DNA of 64,000 bases from Chloropicon primus. Its lineage: Eukaryota; Chlorophyta; Chloropicophyceae; Chloropicales; Chloropicaceae. The stretch is from assembly GCA_023205875.1 (NCBI GenBank), contig CP060755.1, positions 62,001 to 126,000 of the forward strand, read 5' to 3'. Position 1 is the stretch's first letter. Each line of letters begins with the position of its first letter. Of the stretch, positions 39,792 through 49,416 are shown piece by piece. The notes below the pieces were generated by a model. The model searched no databases and was not told the DNA's origin. It saw only the letters and a program-made list of their open reading frames with translations. Both the position numbers and the translations under genes were made by a program.

Positions 39792-41450
39792 CTAGTCTTC
39801 CTTCGCCTCCTCCTCAGGCATGGGAAGAGATACGTCGCTCACTTCCTCCAAGTCCTTCTTCTGCTCCTCCTCCTTCTGCTCCTCCTCCTTCTGCTCCTCC
39901 TCCTTCTGCTCCTCCTCCTTCTGCTCCTCCTCCTTCTGCTCCTTCTTCTTCTGCTCCGCCTGCGCCTCCGCTTGCCTCTCTCTCGCCCTCTCCGCGGCCT
40001 CCTCGATGGCCCTCTTCTCGCAGTCACTCGACCTGTCGTGACGGAGAACCTCTGCCGTCATGGTGCCGGCAAGAATGTAGCCCCCCGTCGCTCCTGTGAT
40101 CATGTTCATGTGAGGGTGTGTCCTGCCCGGAAGAACCTGGTGCTCCCTCCAAAAGGTCTCCGACAGCTGCATGCCGACGGCGAGTTTGGCCTTGTGCAGG
40201 AACAACCTGCAGTCGGCGAGAGGCTGGAGCCAGGGGGAGAATATCGCAAAAGATGCCGAGGGGGCGAGGATGCACGCAAGTTTGTCGATCAAACTCTCTG
40301 GCGAGTACGAGGGTGCCGCCAGAATCAGGCTGGAGAAACCCGAACGGACCAGCTCCACCATTTGTTCCCTCGAAGCTTTCCTCGGGAAGTAGAACTTCCT
40401 TTTTTGGTGCTCGCCACCGTCCGCGGCGTTGTCCCCGTGCGTCCCATTCTCTCTCTTTTGCTTCTTCCCAGGCCTCTCCGACGACTCGACTTCCTTGCCG
40501 TTGGCTTCCGCATCTGCCTCCACGCTTCCTCGGTCGGAGGTCCCTACCCCTTCGGCCCTTTCCTCTTCCACGCCAGCCTTCGCTTCCGCGGCTTTTGCTT
40601 CGATCAACTCCCCCATGGTAGCGAAGGTCGCCCCAGAGATGATTTCTTCCTCAAAGTTGAAGTACTTCACGATCTCCATCGACGGTCCCTTGGTCTTGAC
40701 GTGGTGGTGCTTGTTCGCGCCCCCGTCAACCTCGAGGAGCTTCTCCTTTGTGTCCAAGTACGGGCTGATGGCACAAACCTCCCCGTGGCCACCCATCCTT
40801 TCCAGAACAGACCCCAGGACCAAGCCGTTGGACTCCTCCAGCACCAAGGTCCTGCCGTGGGCCCTCACGTTCGCGAAAGACAAGAGCAGGCTCACCGTGT
40901 CCACCCTCAAGCCACAGATCCTCTGAGGCGATTTCTTAAAGTAGGCCTCGCAGACGAGTTGGGAGCACGGCCTGCAGAGAACGAAAGCGACGCAGTGCTT
41001 CTTTTGCTTCTTCCTCTTGTACTTCTCCTGCGAGAACTCCGTCTTGCCCTCGAAAGTCGCGCTGTTCTCGACCAGCTTCTCGATCAGGTCCCCGCCAGAG
41101 ATGCCCTCCGACTTGAGCTTCTCTATCTCCTCGTGCGACAGCTTCTGCGCCGTGCCGTCGTCGACCAGGTTGGCGTTGTTCCTCTCGGTCTTCGTCGTGT
41201 TGAAGCTCCCGTTGAGCACCGAAAGGGTCTCCTTCGAGCCCACCTTGAAGTGCTTCCCGTCTGCAGACACCTCGAAGATGGTGCCGTACGCGTGGCCCAG
41301 GAGAGGATACACGTTAAGGTAGCCCCGCTTGCTCAACTTCACCTTGGTCTTCCTCGTCACGTGAGTCACCACTAGCCGCTCGCCATTGTTCACGTCGAGG
41401 ACCACGTGGTCCCCCTCGCAAACAACCCCCTCGCTCGTCGTCATCGTCAT
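39792..41450 (-). CDS. TRM6: tRNA (adenine-58-N1) methyltransferase non-catalytic subunit TRM6/GCD10
   Basis: A 552-aa intronless protein; ATG at 41450. TRM6 partners the catalytic TRM61 to place m1A58 in the tRNA T-loop, including initiator tRNA. Family evidence: the N-terminal VVCEGDHVVLDVNNGERLV and YGTIFEVS, then the helical LVDDGTAQKLSHEEIEKLK and SATFEGKTEFSQEKYKRKK linker, and the C-terminal Rossmann-like half with RICGLRVDTVSLLLSFANV. The C-terminus carries tandem KEEEQ pentapeptides (about 39865-39940 in DNA). A nearly perfect 15-bp repeat underlies them. It converges on the Aurora kinase. Confidence 0.93.
   Translation of the reverse strand: MTMTTSEGVVCEGDHVVLDVNNGERLVVTHVTRKTKVKLSKRGYLNVYPLLGHAYGTIFEVSADGKHFKVGSKETLSVLNGSFNTTKTERNNANLVDDGTAQKLSHEEIEKLKSEGISGGDLIEKLVENSATFEGKTEFSQEKYKRKKQKKHCVAFVLCRPCSQLVCEAYFKKSPQRICGLRVDTVSLLLSFANVRAHGRTLVLEESNGLVLGSVLERMGGHGEVCAISPYLDTKEKLLEVDGGANKHHHVKTKGPSMEIVKYFNFEEEIISGATFATMGELIEAKAAEAKAGVEEERAEGVGTSDRGSVEADAEANGKEVESSERPGKKQKRENGTHGDNAADGGEHQKRKFYFPRKASREQMVELVRSGFSSLILAAPSYSPESLIDKLACILAPSASFAIFSPWLQPLADCRLFLHKAKLAVGMQLSETFWREHQVLPGRTHPHMNMITGATGGYILAGTMTAEVLRHDRSSDCEKRAIEEAAERARERQAEAQAEQKKKEQKEEEQKEEEQKEEEQKEEEQKEEEQKKDLEEVSDVSLPMPEEEAKED
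39861..39950. repeat. 15-bp coding tandem repeat in TRM6 tail
   Basis: About five near-identical copies of a CTCCTCCTCCTTCTG unit. On the minus strand they encode tandem KEEEQ-type pentapeptides in the TRM6 C-terminal tail. Confidence 0.9.
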
Positions 41451-41613
41451 CGTCGTGTTCGTGTTGTGGCCCCGACAGAAGCCGCCGGCCTGAAAATGGG
41501 GCAATTCTCAATTCTCAAAGGCCAAAAGTCTGCAAGGGGAGGGGACTCACTCGAGAAAGTCAATCAATCGATCTATATCTACAGCAGAACAATGTGGGTT
41601 TAGGGTGGGTCGG

Positions 41614-44130
41614 TCACAGCATGTCGGCAGGCTCTTTGACAAAGTTGTATGCGTCCATTCCCTGAGCGAGGAGCGCTTTCTCGACGATCTCCGCGGCCCG
41701 CTTCGCTACTTGCTTGTGCCTCGCGATAACGTGCTGGGCTGAAGTCTTGGAGTAGCTCTTGTCCTCCACGGTGGGAGGGGTCAGGTCTGGGTCCAACTTT
41801 TCCGTTTTCTTGGTGCTCGTGGATAAGGTCTCATCGAAGGCGGCCCCGAATTCATCGCCGCCCATGAATTCCAAGGCCATCGCAGCCTTGTGCATTTTGT
41901 TGAGCTTCTTCCAGGCCTTTTTCCTCTTCTTCGCTTCCTCGGCACGGTGCCTCTCCTTCCTGGCCTCCTTCTCGGCCTTGGTGTCGAATTGGCCGCGCTC
42001 CTTGGCCTTCTGCACTTCGGCGGCCTTGAGCCTGAAAGCGAGAGTGTCCCCGACCTTGAAGGTGCACTTCTTGTCAAAGTTGGGCCTCGTGGGGCGAACC
42101 TTTCCCCTCTTGCTCATGTAGGGCCACCGAAGCTCCTTCTGATCATTCGCATCCATTTCGATGTCTTGAAGGATGGACTTGAGCCTCTTCTCCATTCTTT
42201 TCTGGTTCGCCTCAGCTTCCTCTTTCGTCCGGCCGCCCAAAACAAACTCTTTGACGATCGTCCGCTTCAGCTGGTTGCTCGCCTTCGCTTGAGAGAGCCT
42301 CTCCTCGAACTCCTGGTGCAACTTCTTGTAGTCTGGGATCTGGCCATTGCTCGACGGGACTTTCTTGGCCGGGCTCTTCAGAACCTTGGAGGCCTTCGCC
42401 CTCGGGATGGGATTGAAGTCATTCAGTCCGATCTCCATCCGCGGGGGCATCTTGCTCTCCGCAAGAAGCTTTCTCGACCTCTCCTCCACCTTGCTTGCCC
42501 TCCGTTGCTTCTCCACCTGCAGGAGCTCGTACCTTGGCTCGTACGTGGAGGCAGGGACGGCATTCGCTCGGAAAGTTTTCACCTTCGTCTTTGCCTCCTG
42601 AGCTTCCCTGATCTTCTTTTGCTTGATTTCTTGCCTCTTCTTGTCGACCAGGTCAAAGGCGAAGGGCTTCATCATCTCCTTTTGCTTGTTCCGGTGAGCC
42701 TCGTGCTTCATCATTCGAAGAGTCTCTTGTTCCTTGATCATGTTGTTGTACCTTGCTTCCAGCACAGACTTCGGAATTTTCTTTGCCTTGAACACGTTAG
42801 CCTTCTTCTTGCCCGCCTCGTCAGCTTCCTTGATCAGCAGATCTTGCTCCATCTTCACCGTCGATATCGGCTTAGTCTTTGCCCTCTCGGCGTCCCTCTC
42901 CAGAAAGGAGAACGGCTTGGGCCTCGTCATGATGGGTTTCCACTCATCGCGCTTCGACGAACCTGTGCTGTCAAAAGCTTCGCTCGACAAAACGGTCGTA
43001 GCTCTGCTCACTGGAGCTGACATAGGCCTTGCGCCGAAGGACACCTTCCTCTTTCCCTTGACGTCCGGGGTCACGGCTTCGGGGTCCGATTTGGGCAACT
43101 CCACGTCCGTGTCAGCTTCATCGGCGCTGTCCTCGAAGTCTGAAGTCGTGCCAGGAATCCCAGGAATGACGATCTTTGTCGGAGACTCAGAATAGGATGT
43201 CGAGGGTCGGTCCTCTGAGAACTCCGCAGCGAAGCTCACCGACCTGCTCGAGACATCTATCGATGGAGTGACCTCTGGGCTCGCGGGGACCGTAACCTCG
43301 TTCCAGAAGTCTTTGAAGTCTTCGCTCTTCTTCAGGACGCCGATTCCAGATTGGAGCTGGAGGATCTTGGCTTCGAGGCGCTGAATTGTCTGCCAGTCCT
43401 CCTCCGCTGACCTCGAGGTGCTGCCTTCCTCGTTGCTGCTGCGCTTGTTGGGGGTGAGGCTCTCTTGGGCCTCGCTCAACTCCTCCGCGTCCCTTTCCAT
43501 CATGTCGATCTTCTCGCCAATTCTCTGCCGCTCGGAGTCTCTGTCTCCCTCGCCCCGCAGGAGGTCGAGGTCGCCCAGGCTCTTGCTCAGCAAGCTCCTT
43601 CTTTTCTTCTTCCTCTTTGGCCTCCTCTTCACCGAGCGAGGCGAAAGCAGGGACTCTTCGATGGACTGGCGAAGAATCTCGTCCTGCTCCTTCGTTCTCA
43701 GGTAATGTGCCGATGCTATCGCCGGGTGAGCCGTGTCGAAGCTGAACGTAGAAGGCGCCAATCCTTTCCTTCCCGCTCTCCTCGCCCTTGCCTCCTTCCA
43801 CGACTCGTCCGGAGAGAAGCCCGAGGAAGTGCTCTGCACGTTGAACATCGAAGGCACCGCGAACTCTTTGATTTGTACCGGGCGTTGGTCCTCGCTCTCC
43901 TGTCCCGGTTCGGCATTCTCGATCTCGGAGGCGTCTTGAACTTCGGACACCGGCTCTCGCGTCGCCTCGTTTCCCCCTTCTCCTTCGTCGTCCTCGACCT
44001 CCTTGAGGATTACTGTCACCACCTTGTCGTTCTCGGCCGCTCTCGCCTTCCTCGCCGCAAGTTTCGCGACCTGTCCTCCCCCAAGCGCCCTCGCGGCCTC
44101 CTCCTCGAACTTGTCCAAATTCCCCTCCAT
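41614..44130 (-). CDS. FAM161-like centriolar/ciliary protein
   Basis: An 838-aa intronless protein; ATG at 44130. It resembles FAM161 (UPF0564) proteins, which lie inside centrioles and at ciliary bases and bind microtubules. Evidence is a set of short basic/aromatic motifs: KPFSFLERDAER (about 415), ANVFKAKKIPKSVLEARYNNM, KPFAFDLVDKKRQEIKQKK, VKTFRANAVPASTYEPRYELL. These KPFxF and FxAxxxPxSxxExRY patterns are the family hallmark. The rest is Glu/Lys-rich coiled coil with a Ser-rich middle. A role in basal bodies is known only for the animal family; in this organism it is inferred. Confidence 0.75.
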   Translation of the reverse strand: MEGNLDKFEEEAARALGGGQVAKLAARKARAAENDKVVTVILKEVEDDEGEGGNEATREPVSEVQDASEIENAEPGQESEDQRPVQIKEFAVPSMFNVQSTSSGFSPDESWKEARARRAGRKGLAPSTFSFDTAHPAIASAHYLRTKEQDEILRQSIEESLLSPRSVKRRPKRKKKRRSLLSKSLGDLDLLRGEGDRDSERQRIGEKIDMMERDAEELSEAQESLTPNKRSSNEEGSTSRSAEEDWQTIQRLEAKILQLQSGIGVLKKSEDFKDFWNEVTVPASPEVTPSIDVSSRSVSFAAEFSEDRPSTSYSESPTKIVIPGIPGTTSDFEDSADEADTDVELPKSDPEAVTPDVKGKRKVSFGARPMSAPVSRATTVLSSEAFDSTGSSKRDEWKPIMTRPKPFSFLERDAERAKTKPISTVKMEQDLLIKEADEAGKKKANVFKAKKIPKSVLEARYNNMIKEQETLRMMKHEAHRNKQKEMMKPFAFDLVDKKRQEIKQKKIREAQEAKTKVKTFRANAVPASTYEPRYELLQVEKQRRASKVEERSRKLLAESKMPPRMEIGLNDFNPIPRAKASKVLKSPAKKVPSSNGQIPDYKKLHQEFEERLSQAKASNQLKRTIVKEFVLGGRTKEEAEANQKRMEKRLKSILQDIEMDANDQKELRWPYMSKRGKVRPTRPNFDKKCTFKVGDTLAFRLKAAEVQKAKERGQFDTKAEKEARKERHRAEEAKKRKKAWKKLNKMHKAAMALEFMGGDEFGAAFDETLSTSTKKTEKLDPDLTPPTVEDKSYSKTSAQHVIARHKQVAKRAAEIVEKALLAQGMDAYNFVKEPADML

Positions 44131-44303
44131 TCTCCACAACCCAGAGAGAGTGCGCTCTGTTCACGATCGATCGGTCGTCGTCTCGTTGGAAGGACTTCAG
44201 TTCAGTTCAGTTCCGCTCCTCCCTCTGTCGCTCCTTCCCCTTTCCTTTCCTTTTCTTCAACGTTCGAATTGTTCTTGCTCGGGTCCATCTTGGGTGCAAA
44301 TTT

Positions 44304-47300
44304 ATGTTACACTCCAAGATGCAATCTTGGAAGCTTTTCTTTTTGAAGCTTTGGCTTTGTCTGTCTGTCTGTCTCGAAGGAAGCCGAGAGGGAAGGAAGG
44401 AAGCCGAGGGAGAGGAGAAGAATGGTATGAGATTGGGCACCATGGGAAAGGGAAGGAGGAAGGGGGCAGAAACGTGGGCCTGGACCTGGAAGCTCCTGGT
44501 TTTGGGGCTTGTCCTTCTCCAAGAATCCTTCACAGGGACACAGGCGGCCCAGACTTCACAGCAGCAGTACAACACGTACACGTTGGACGACAGCACTTTG
44601 CGAGTGAAGACTTTCGCGGACTTTGAGGAGACGGCCTTGTCGCCCGTCGAGATCCAATTCCTTCAGCAGTGGTTGGTACCCCAAGCCCTCGACTGGTTCG
44701 TGAAGCGCTTCCAAATCAGAAAGCCTGTAGTGGGTAACGTGAAGTTGCAGAGGAGTTGCCTGCAGAGCGTCCGGTGGGGGTACGCCAAAGTCGGGCAAGT
44801 CGTCAATGCGTCGTCAAGCTTTGAGACTTGCCTGGAATACGACGACGGCCAGTGCGGGTCAGCAACGATCCCGAAAACACACTTTTCTTCGCAGGTGTAC
44901 TGCTCGAGCGACTCCCCCCTGGATTGCCAGACTACCGAGCACGGGGACGGGGTGGAGGATGCGGATGTCCTTTTGTACTTGACGTCAAAGAACTCGCCGA
45001 CGTGCTCGCTCATCCCGACCTCGCCTTCTCACGGCGAATACTGCAAAACCGACCAGTTCGGTCGCCCCATTGCGTTGAACTTGAACTTCTGCCCAGGAAC
45101 CTTCACGACTTCTTTGGCTGAGAGGTCGAGGTTGCTGACGGCGACCATCCGAGCGATTCTCCACGCCCTAGTCTTCGACAAGAGGCTAGTTGGTAGCTTC
45201 ACGGACTTTCGCACGGGACAACCTTGGTCCAACCCGATCGAGGAGAGCTACGGACTCGGAAGGAAGACTGTCCTGTTGAAGACTGCGGCAGCGACGGAGG
45301 CGGCGAGGTCTCACTTTGGATGCACCGACCTCCCCGGCTTAGAGCTGGAGAATTCCAACAAGTACAGCAACATGATGCTCCTCGAGGAAAGGATCTTCCA
45401 CGGGGAAGCCATGTCCTCCGGCGCCCTGAAGACGAGAGATGGATTAGTCTTCTCTGACCTCACGTACTCGGTTGTCGAGGACACCGGTTGGTTCGTGAGG
45501 TCGCTGAACGTTGCTTTCAACCCAGCGACGCAGCGTTTCGGGCGCTCAGGGGGATGCATATTTGCCACGGGCTCGTGCGATACGGCTCCCTCGGCCGGCT
45601 TGTTCCAAGCTGACCCCGAGAATCTCCACCAAGATTTTTGCTCGGTCGACAACAAAGTGCTGCGAAATTCGCAGACGGTTGACAGCACCCTCATCGACGG
45701 CCTCACTCTCGGGGCTTGCACGTACGACCAGAGAAACGTGGGCCTTTGCAAGGCCGCGGACGACATGGATTCATGCAAAGTTGTTGTGCCAGACCAGATC
45801 AGCTGCTCCTCGTCTGTTGACGCCAGGGACGTCTCCTCGGGAATATACCACGAGATGCAGAAGCGAGGGTGGACCTTTGGAAAGAACGCGGGGGGCTGCA
45901 TCACGAGCACCTTGCACCGGCGAATCTACCAAAACAGTTCCTTGATGTGGACGCCAAGCGGATCGGAGTGCCATGAGATGAAGTGCGTCCGCGAGAGAGA
46001 AAGCGGCAAAACAGAATTCACCTCGAACTTGTACGTCAAGATTCAAAACAGCGATGGGGCGTCTGCGTCTTGGGTGCGGTGCCCCTCGGGGCAGAGCTTG
46101 GAGCTGAAGGATCTTGGTTTCCTGGCGGGCGCTCTCTATTGCCCGGAAAATGCTGAAGTTTGCTCCAAACTTCCGGACGCCGGCTGCGTCAACGGGTGCA
46201 GTGGTCAGGGAAGCTGCGTGAACTCCAAGTGCCAGTGCTTCGCTGGGTATGGTGGGGCGGATTGCGGGCAGATAACAAGGTGCTGGCAGACTTCAGATTG
46301 TGGGGAGAATGGGATATGCGACCAGGACACTTCTACGTGCATCTACCTTGCTCCTCCCTCCCCCCCCCCACCTCCCCCCCCACCCGTCGTGGTGCAACCT
46401 CCCCCGCCTGCAGCTCCAGCTGGCGAAGTCCGAGGGAAGGCGCACGTTCTGGGGTGGCTGAGCAACTGCCTCGTCTTTATTGACCGCAATGGAAACGGTG
46501 AGCACGACTCCGCGAGCGAGCCCTCTTCCGTGACGGACTCCACAGGTCTCTACATCCTCAAGCACGGTCCGAACTGGTCTGGGGACCCGCTCTTCATAGA
46601 CGAAGAGTTCGACAGGGATGTAGCGAAACTCGTGGTGAAGGCTGGCAGCGACTGTGTCGACACGAGCACGGGTCTCGCTCTGGGTCAAGACATTGCCAGC
46701 GGACTCTTTGAGGGAAGAATTTCACCCTCCGGAGAGCTGTCGCTGCACATGGAGGACCTCGTTGGGAGCAACGCAAGCACTTCGGCAGTTTTGCTCGCGG
46801 TCGCGGGAATTGCAGATTCTTCTGCCGGGATGCTAAAGGATGCAGTGGAGATCGCGACCAACCTACCGGGGTCGAACAATCGCCGTGCCTTCCTTCAGCT
46901 CGCGCTGGAGAGCCACGTTCACACCACTGTGAGCCTTGCAAGCACATTCTTGCTGGGCAAAACCCAGACCCCTGCCTCTGGACTCGATATTGTCCGAGAC
47001 CTGGTCTGGTCCAAGATGGCCCGCTTGATTGTGTCGAGAACTGGAGGTTGGCAACGACGTCGTAGTCTCTTGGCAACAGATGGAGAGCTGTCGGCGTTTT
47101 TCAACTCCCGTTCGGAAATTTTGTGGCTGCTGAGGGAAGTCATGGCGGAGACGGACAACACAGAATTCATTCTCTCGACCGCGGTGTCCGACACGATCGC
47201 CAGAATGAACTCCAAGGTAACGGAGGAGGCTTCCAAGTACTACAGCTTTGGCTCAGACGGCGTGGCATTTGAGTACGCGAAGTACGTCAGCATTGCGAAG

Positions 47301-47906
47301 CTCCACAAAGTGGGGCACGTGCAAGTGAGGAGCCACATCAGCAACCTCGTGTCCACGCGCGACCTAAGCTCCTATACGATGCGGACGTCAGACAGCGCGA
47401 TTCGGTCCGAGATCGACGAGACGGAGATTCCGGCCTCGCAAAGGACGACGAGCCAGGCGGCTGGAACGGGCGCGTACGACGACTTGGAGAAGGCGGGGAA
47501 AGAGGCCAGCAAGTCTTGGCTCGATGGAAACCTGGACTTGCTTCTTATTTCTGCGGCATGTGCCCTGGGAGCTATGGCGATGTTTTGGTTGATCCTGATC
47601 TGCGTCGTGAAGAAGAAGAAGCTGAAGGCTCTCAAGAAACTGCCCGAGGATGCGGAGGAGTACTACAAGAGCTTCAAGGCGAAGATCAGGAAGCAGCTTG
47701 GCCACGAGAGCGAGGAGGAAAGGGGGGAGGGCAAGGGGGAGAAGGAGAAGGAGAAGGGGGGAACCGAGGAGGACGCCAAGCACCCTCAAAAGTCGGCACT
47801 CCAGTTGGCCTTCTCGGCGGCCACCACTGCGCCTCCGATGCCAAAAACAGTTTGGAAGAACGACAGCATGAAAGTTGCGGGCGAAGTCTGGATGGAAGAC
47901 CTGTGA
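44304..47906 (+). CDS. Leishmanolysin (M8)-like surface protein with degenerate active site
   Basis: The reading frame opens at ATG 44304 (1200 aa). Later ATGs at about 44427 and 44442 give a better signal peptide (KLLVLGLVLLQESFTGTQA), so the true start may lie there. The M8-like region runs from about residue 90 to 600, with Cys pairs and HFGCTDLPGLELEN. The zinc motif HExxH is RAILHAL (residues 283-287), and the third ligand region (EERIFHGEAM) has no His at the aligned site. A single EGF-like repeat (about 626-656, CSGQGSC...CQCFAGYGG), a Pro-rich hinge, and a SdrD/dockerin-like calcium loop DRNGNGEHD (about 730) follow. One membrane helix (about 1078-1102) and a basic, acidic cytoplasmic tail complete it. 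Confidence 0.8.
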   Translation: MLHSKMQSWKLFFLKLWLCLSVCLEGSREGRKEAEGEEKNGMRLGTMGKGRRKGAETWAWTWKLLVLGLVLLQESFTGTQAAQTSQQQYNTYTLDDSTLRVKTFADFEETALSPVEIQFLQQWLVPQALDWFVKRFQIRKPVVGNVKLQRSCLQSVRWGYAKVGQVVNASSSFETCLEYDDGQCGSATIPKTHFSSQVYCSSDSPLDCQTTEHGDGVEDADVLLYLTSKNSPTCSLIPTSPSHGEYCKTDQFGRPIALNLNFCPGTFTTSLAERSRLLTATIRAILHALVFDKRLVGSFTDFRTGQPWSNPIEESYGLGRKTVLLKTAAATEAARSHFGCTDLPGLELENSNKYSNMMLLEERIFHGEAMSSGALKTRDGLVFSDLTYSVVEDTGWFVRSLNVAFNPATQRFGRSGGCIFATGSCDTAPSAGLFQADPENLHQDFCSVDNKVLRNSQTVDSTLIDGLTLGACTYDQRNVGLCKAADDMDSCKVVVPDQISCSSSVDARDVSSGIYHEMQKRGWTFGKNAGGCITSTLHRRIYQNSSLMWTPSGSECHEMKCVRERESGKTEFTSNLYVKIQNSDGASASWVRCPSGQSLELKDLGFLAGALYCPENAEVCSKLPDAGCVNGCSGQGSCVNSKCQCFAGYGGADCGQITRCWQTSDCGENGICDQDTSTCIYLAPPSPPPPPPPPVVVQPPPPAAPAGEVRGKAHVLGWLSNCLVFIDRNGNGEHDSASEPSSVTDSTGLYILKHGPNWSGDPLFIDEEFDRDVAKLVVKAGSDCVDTSTGLALGQDIASGLFEGRISPSGELSLHMEDLVGSNASTSAVLLAVAGIADSSAGMLKDAVEIATNLPGSNNRRAFLQLALESHVHTTVSLASTFLLGKTQTPASGLDIVRDLVWSKMARLIVSRTGGWQRRRSLLATDGELSAFFNSRSEILWLLREVMAETDNTEFILSTAVSDTIARMNSKVTEEASKYYSFGSDGVAFEYAKYVSIAKLHKVGHVQVRSHISNLVSTRDLSSYTMRTSDSAIRSEIDETEIPASQRTTSQAAGTGAYDDLEKAGKEASKSWLDGNLDLLLISAACALGAMAMFWLILICVVKKKKLKALKKLPEDAEEYYKSFKAKIRKQLGHESEEERGEGKGEKEKEKGGTEEDAKHPQKSALQLAFSAATTAPPMPKTVWKNDSMKVAGEVWMEDL

Positions 47907-48035
47907 CGCCCCCGGGCCTCGTTTGCGTGTACACTACTATACATGGATTGTTTTTATATATTGGGGAAGAAATGTAATTGATGAGAACTTTGTTGTACAG
48001 CTGCTGCCAGTCTTTCCTTGGGCAGGACCCCCGTT

Positions 48036-48914
48036 TCAGACCATCCACCAGGGCTTGGAGGCGGCTCTCCCGTACCCATGCCAGTTTCTGCCGTTGCCAG
48101 TCCGTCTAGGAGTCTTCCTCGTGTTCAGAAGCTGCGGCTGTTCTGGTGTCCTCGCCTCTTCGACTGGCGCTTCGCCGGCGAGGAGGGGATCATCGTTCCG
48201 ATCCGCGTCCGCGGCGGGGACCAAGCTGGACCCCGTGGGGGAGTGGGATGCCGCATCATTCTCCGCCACGTCCATGGGATCACTCCGCATGGTGTCCCCG
48301 TGGTCCTCGTTCGCCCTGTAAAGAAGCGACTGGAGCTCGTCCTTTTGCTTGCGCTTGAGATCCTGCAGCTCGGTATCGTGGTGCTGCAGCAAAACCTGGA
48401 GCTTGGTCCCGAAAGAAGATTCGGGGCCCGTGCTGCCCGACGGGGTGTTGTCGAAGGAGTAAGAGCTCGCGTCTTGGACCTCCTTTCTCTTCTGCTTCCT
48501 CCCCGATGGCTTTCCGAGGAGGCCTCCGTTGTCCGACTCCACCCCCGCGAAGCTCACGACGGAAAGATTTTTCCTTAAGTCCATTAGTCCCTTCAGGCTC
48601 GAGTTCGACTCGCGGGACTCCATCAGACTGAAGCGGCTTCCCTTCCTCTTCCTCTTCGCCTTCTGGACCCTCCTGGACAAGTTTCGAACGAGGCCCGCGG
48701 TCTTCATGATGGCGACGGTCTCTCCCTCCTCCCTCTCCTCCTCTGCCGCCTCGACCCTCCACTTGGGCGAGGGCTCGAGTCGGGACAGGCGCGTCAGACT
48801 CGAGACGCACTCGCCCTCCTCGATCGTCGCGTGGCGAAGGAATACTACCGGCCGCGCCTTCTCCTTCACGCGTCTCGCCCCTCCCGTCGTCGTGTTCCAG
48901 AACGTCAGTCGCAT
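48036..48914 (-). CDS. Hypothetical 292-aa protein with short coiled coil
   Basis: An intronless reading frame with ATG at 48914; I do not recognise it. It is Ser/Arg/Lys-rich with basic nuclear-localisation-like runs (RRVQKAKRKRKGSR, GRKQKRKEV) and one coiled-coil-like stretch (LLQHHDTELQDLKRKQKDEL, about 170-190). The C-terminal third is Asp/Pro-rich, with GRNWHGYGR near the end. No domain, signal peptide or membrane segment is visible. A nuclear regulatory role is only suggested by the basic runs. It lies convergent to the leishmanolysin-like gene and divergent to RpiA. Confidence 0.6.
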   Translation of the reverse strand: MRLTFWNTTTGGARRVKEKARPVVFLRHATIEEGECVSSLTRLSRLEPSPKWRVEAAEEEREEGETVAIMKTAGLVRNLSRRVQKAKRKRKGSRFSLMESRESNSSLKGLMDLRKNLSVVSFAGVESDNGGLLGKPSGRKQKRKEVQDASSYSFDNTPSGSTGPESSFGTKLQVLLQHHDTELQDLKRKQKDELQSLLYRANEDHGDTMRSDPMDVAENDAASHSPTGSSLVPAADADRNDDPLLAGEAPVEEARTPEQPQLLNTRKTPRRTGNGRNWHGYGRAASKPWWMV

Positions 48915-49059
48915 TCTCCACCGCCAGGAACAAAGTGAGCGCCGCGGGTTGGACCCAAACCAACCTCACAATTGATCGATCGATCGGTATATCGATATCG
49001 GTCGACCGACTCCCAAGGCCTCGTCCGGTCTCCCCCGCTGAGCACACCCAGACACCCAG

Positions 49060-49090
<31 letters not shown>

Positions 49091-49416
49091 CTCTCTCTCT
49101 CTCTCTCTCTCTCGGATTACTCGCCCCCCACCCGCTCGCACGCAGGATTAGGATCGTGGGACTGCGGACTCCCTGTGCAGTGGCGTGCGCCTCGCCTCCG
49201 ATCGCCGATCGCCGACCGATCGCCGCTCCCTCCCTTTCCCGATCGATCGCGATCGCGATCGCTCCCTCCTGCGTTCTGTTCCGATCGATCGGATTGATCG
49301 GGATCTCGTTATCTTATCTAGAGGAGGGGAGGCAGATCTTGAGGAGCGGAGGCGATCGACTCGGAGTGAGTGATCAGTGTCTTTGGACGAGACATAACAC
49401 TTGTTGAGGGAGGACA
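48915..49416. promoter_or_regulatory. Divergent promoter of RpiA with dinucleotide and CGATCG repeats
   Basis: This 502-bp region has a CA tract followed by a CT tract (about 49060-49113). On both sides are many GATC or CGATCG palindromes (48966-49010 and 49195-49300). No ORF with recognisable content is present. Some of the GATC words overlap to form GCGATCGC. Confidence 0.55.
49060..49113. repeat. Compound CA / CT microsatellite
   Basis: About 12 CA units run directly into about 13 CT units, in the RpiA promoter region. Confidence 0.95.
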
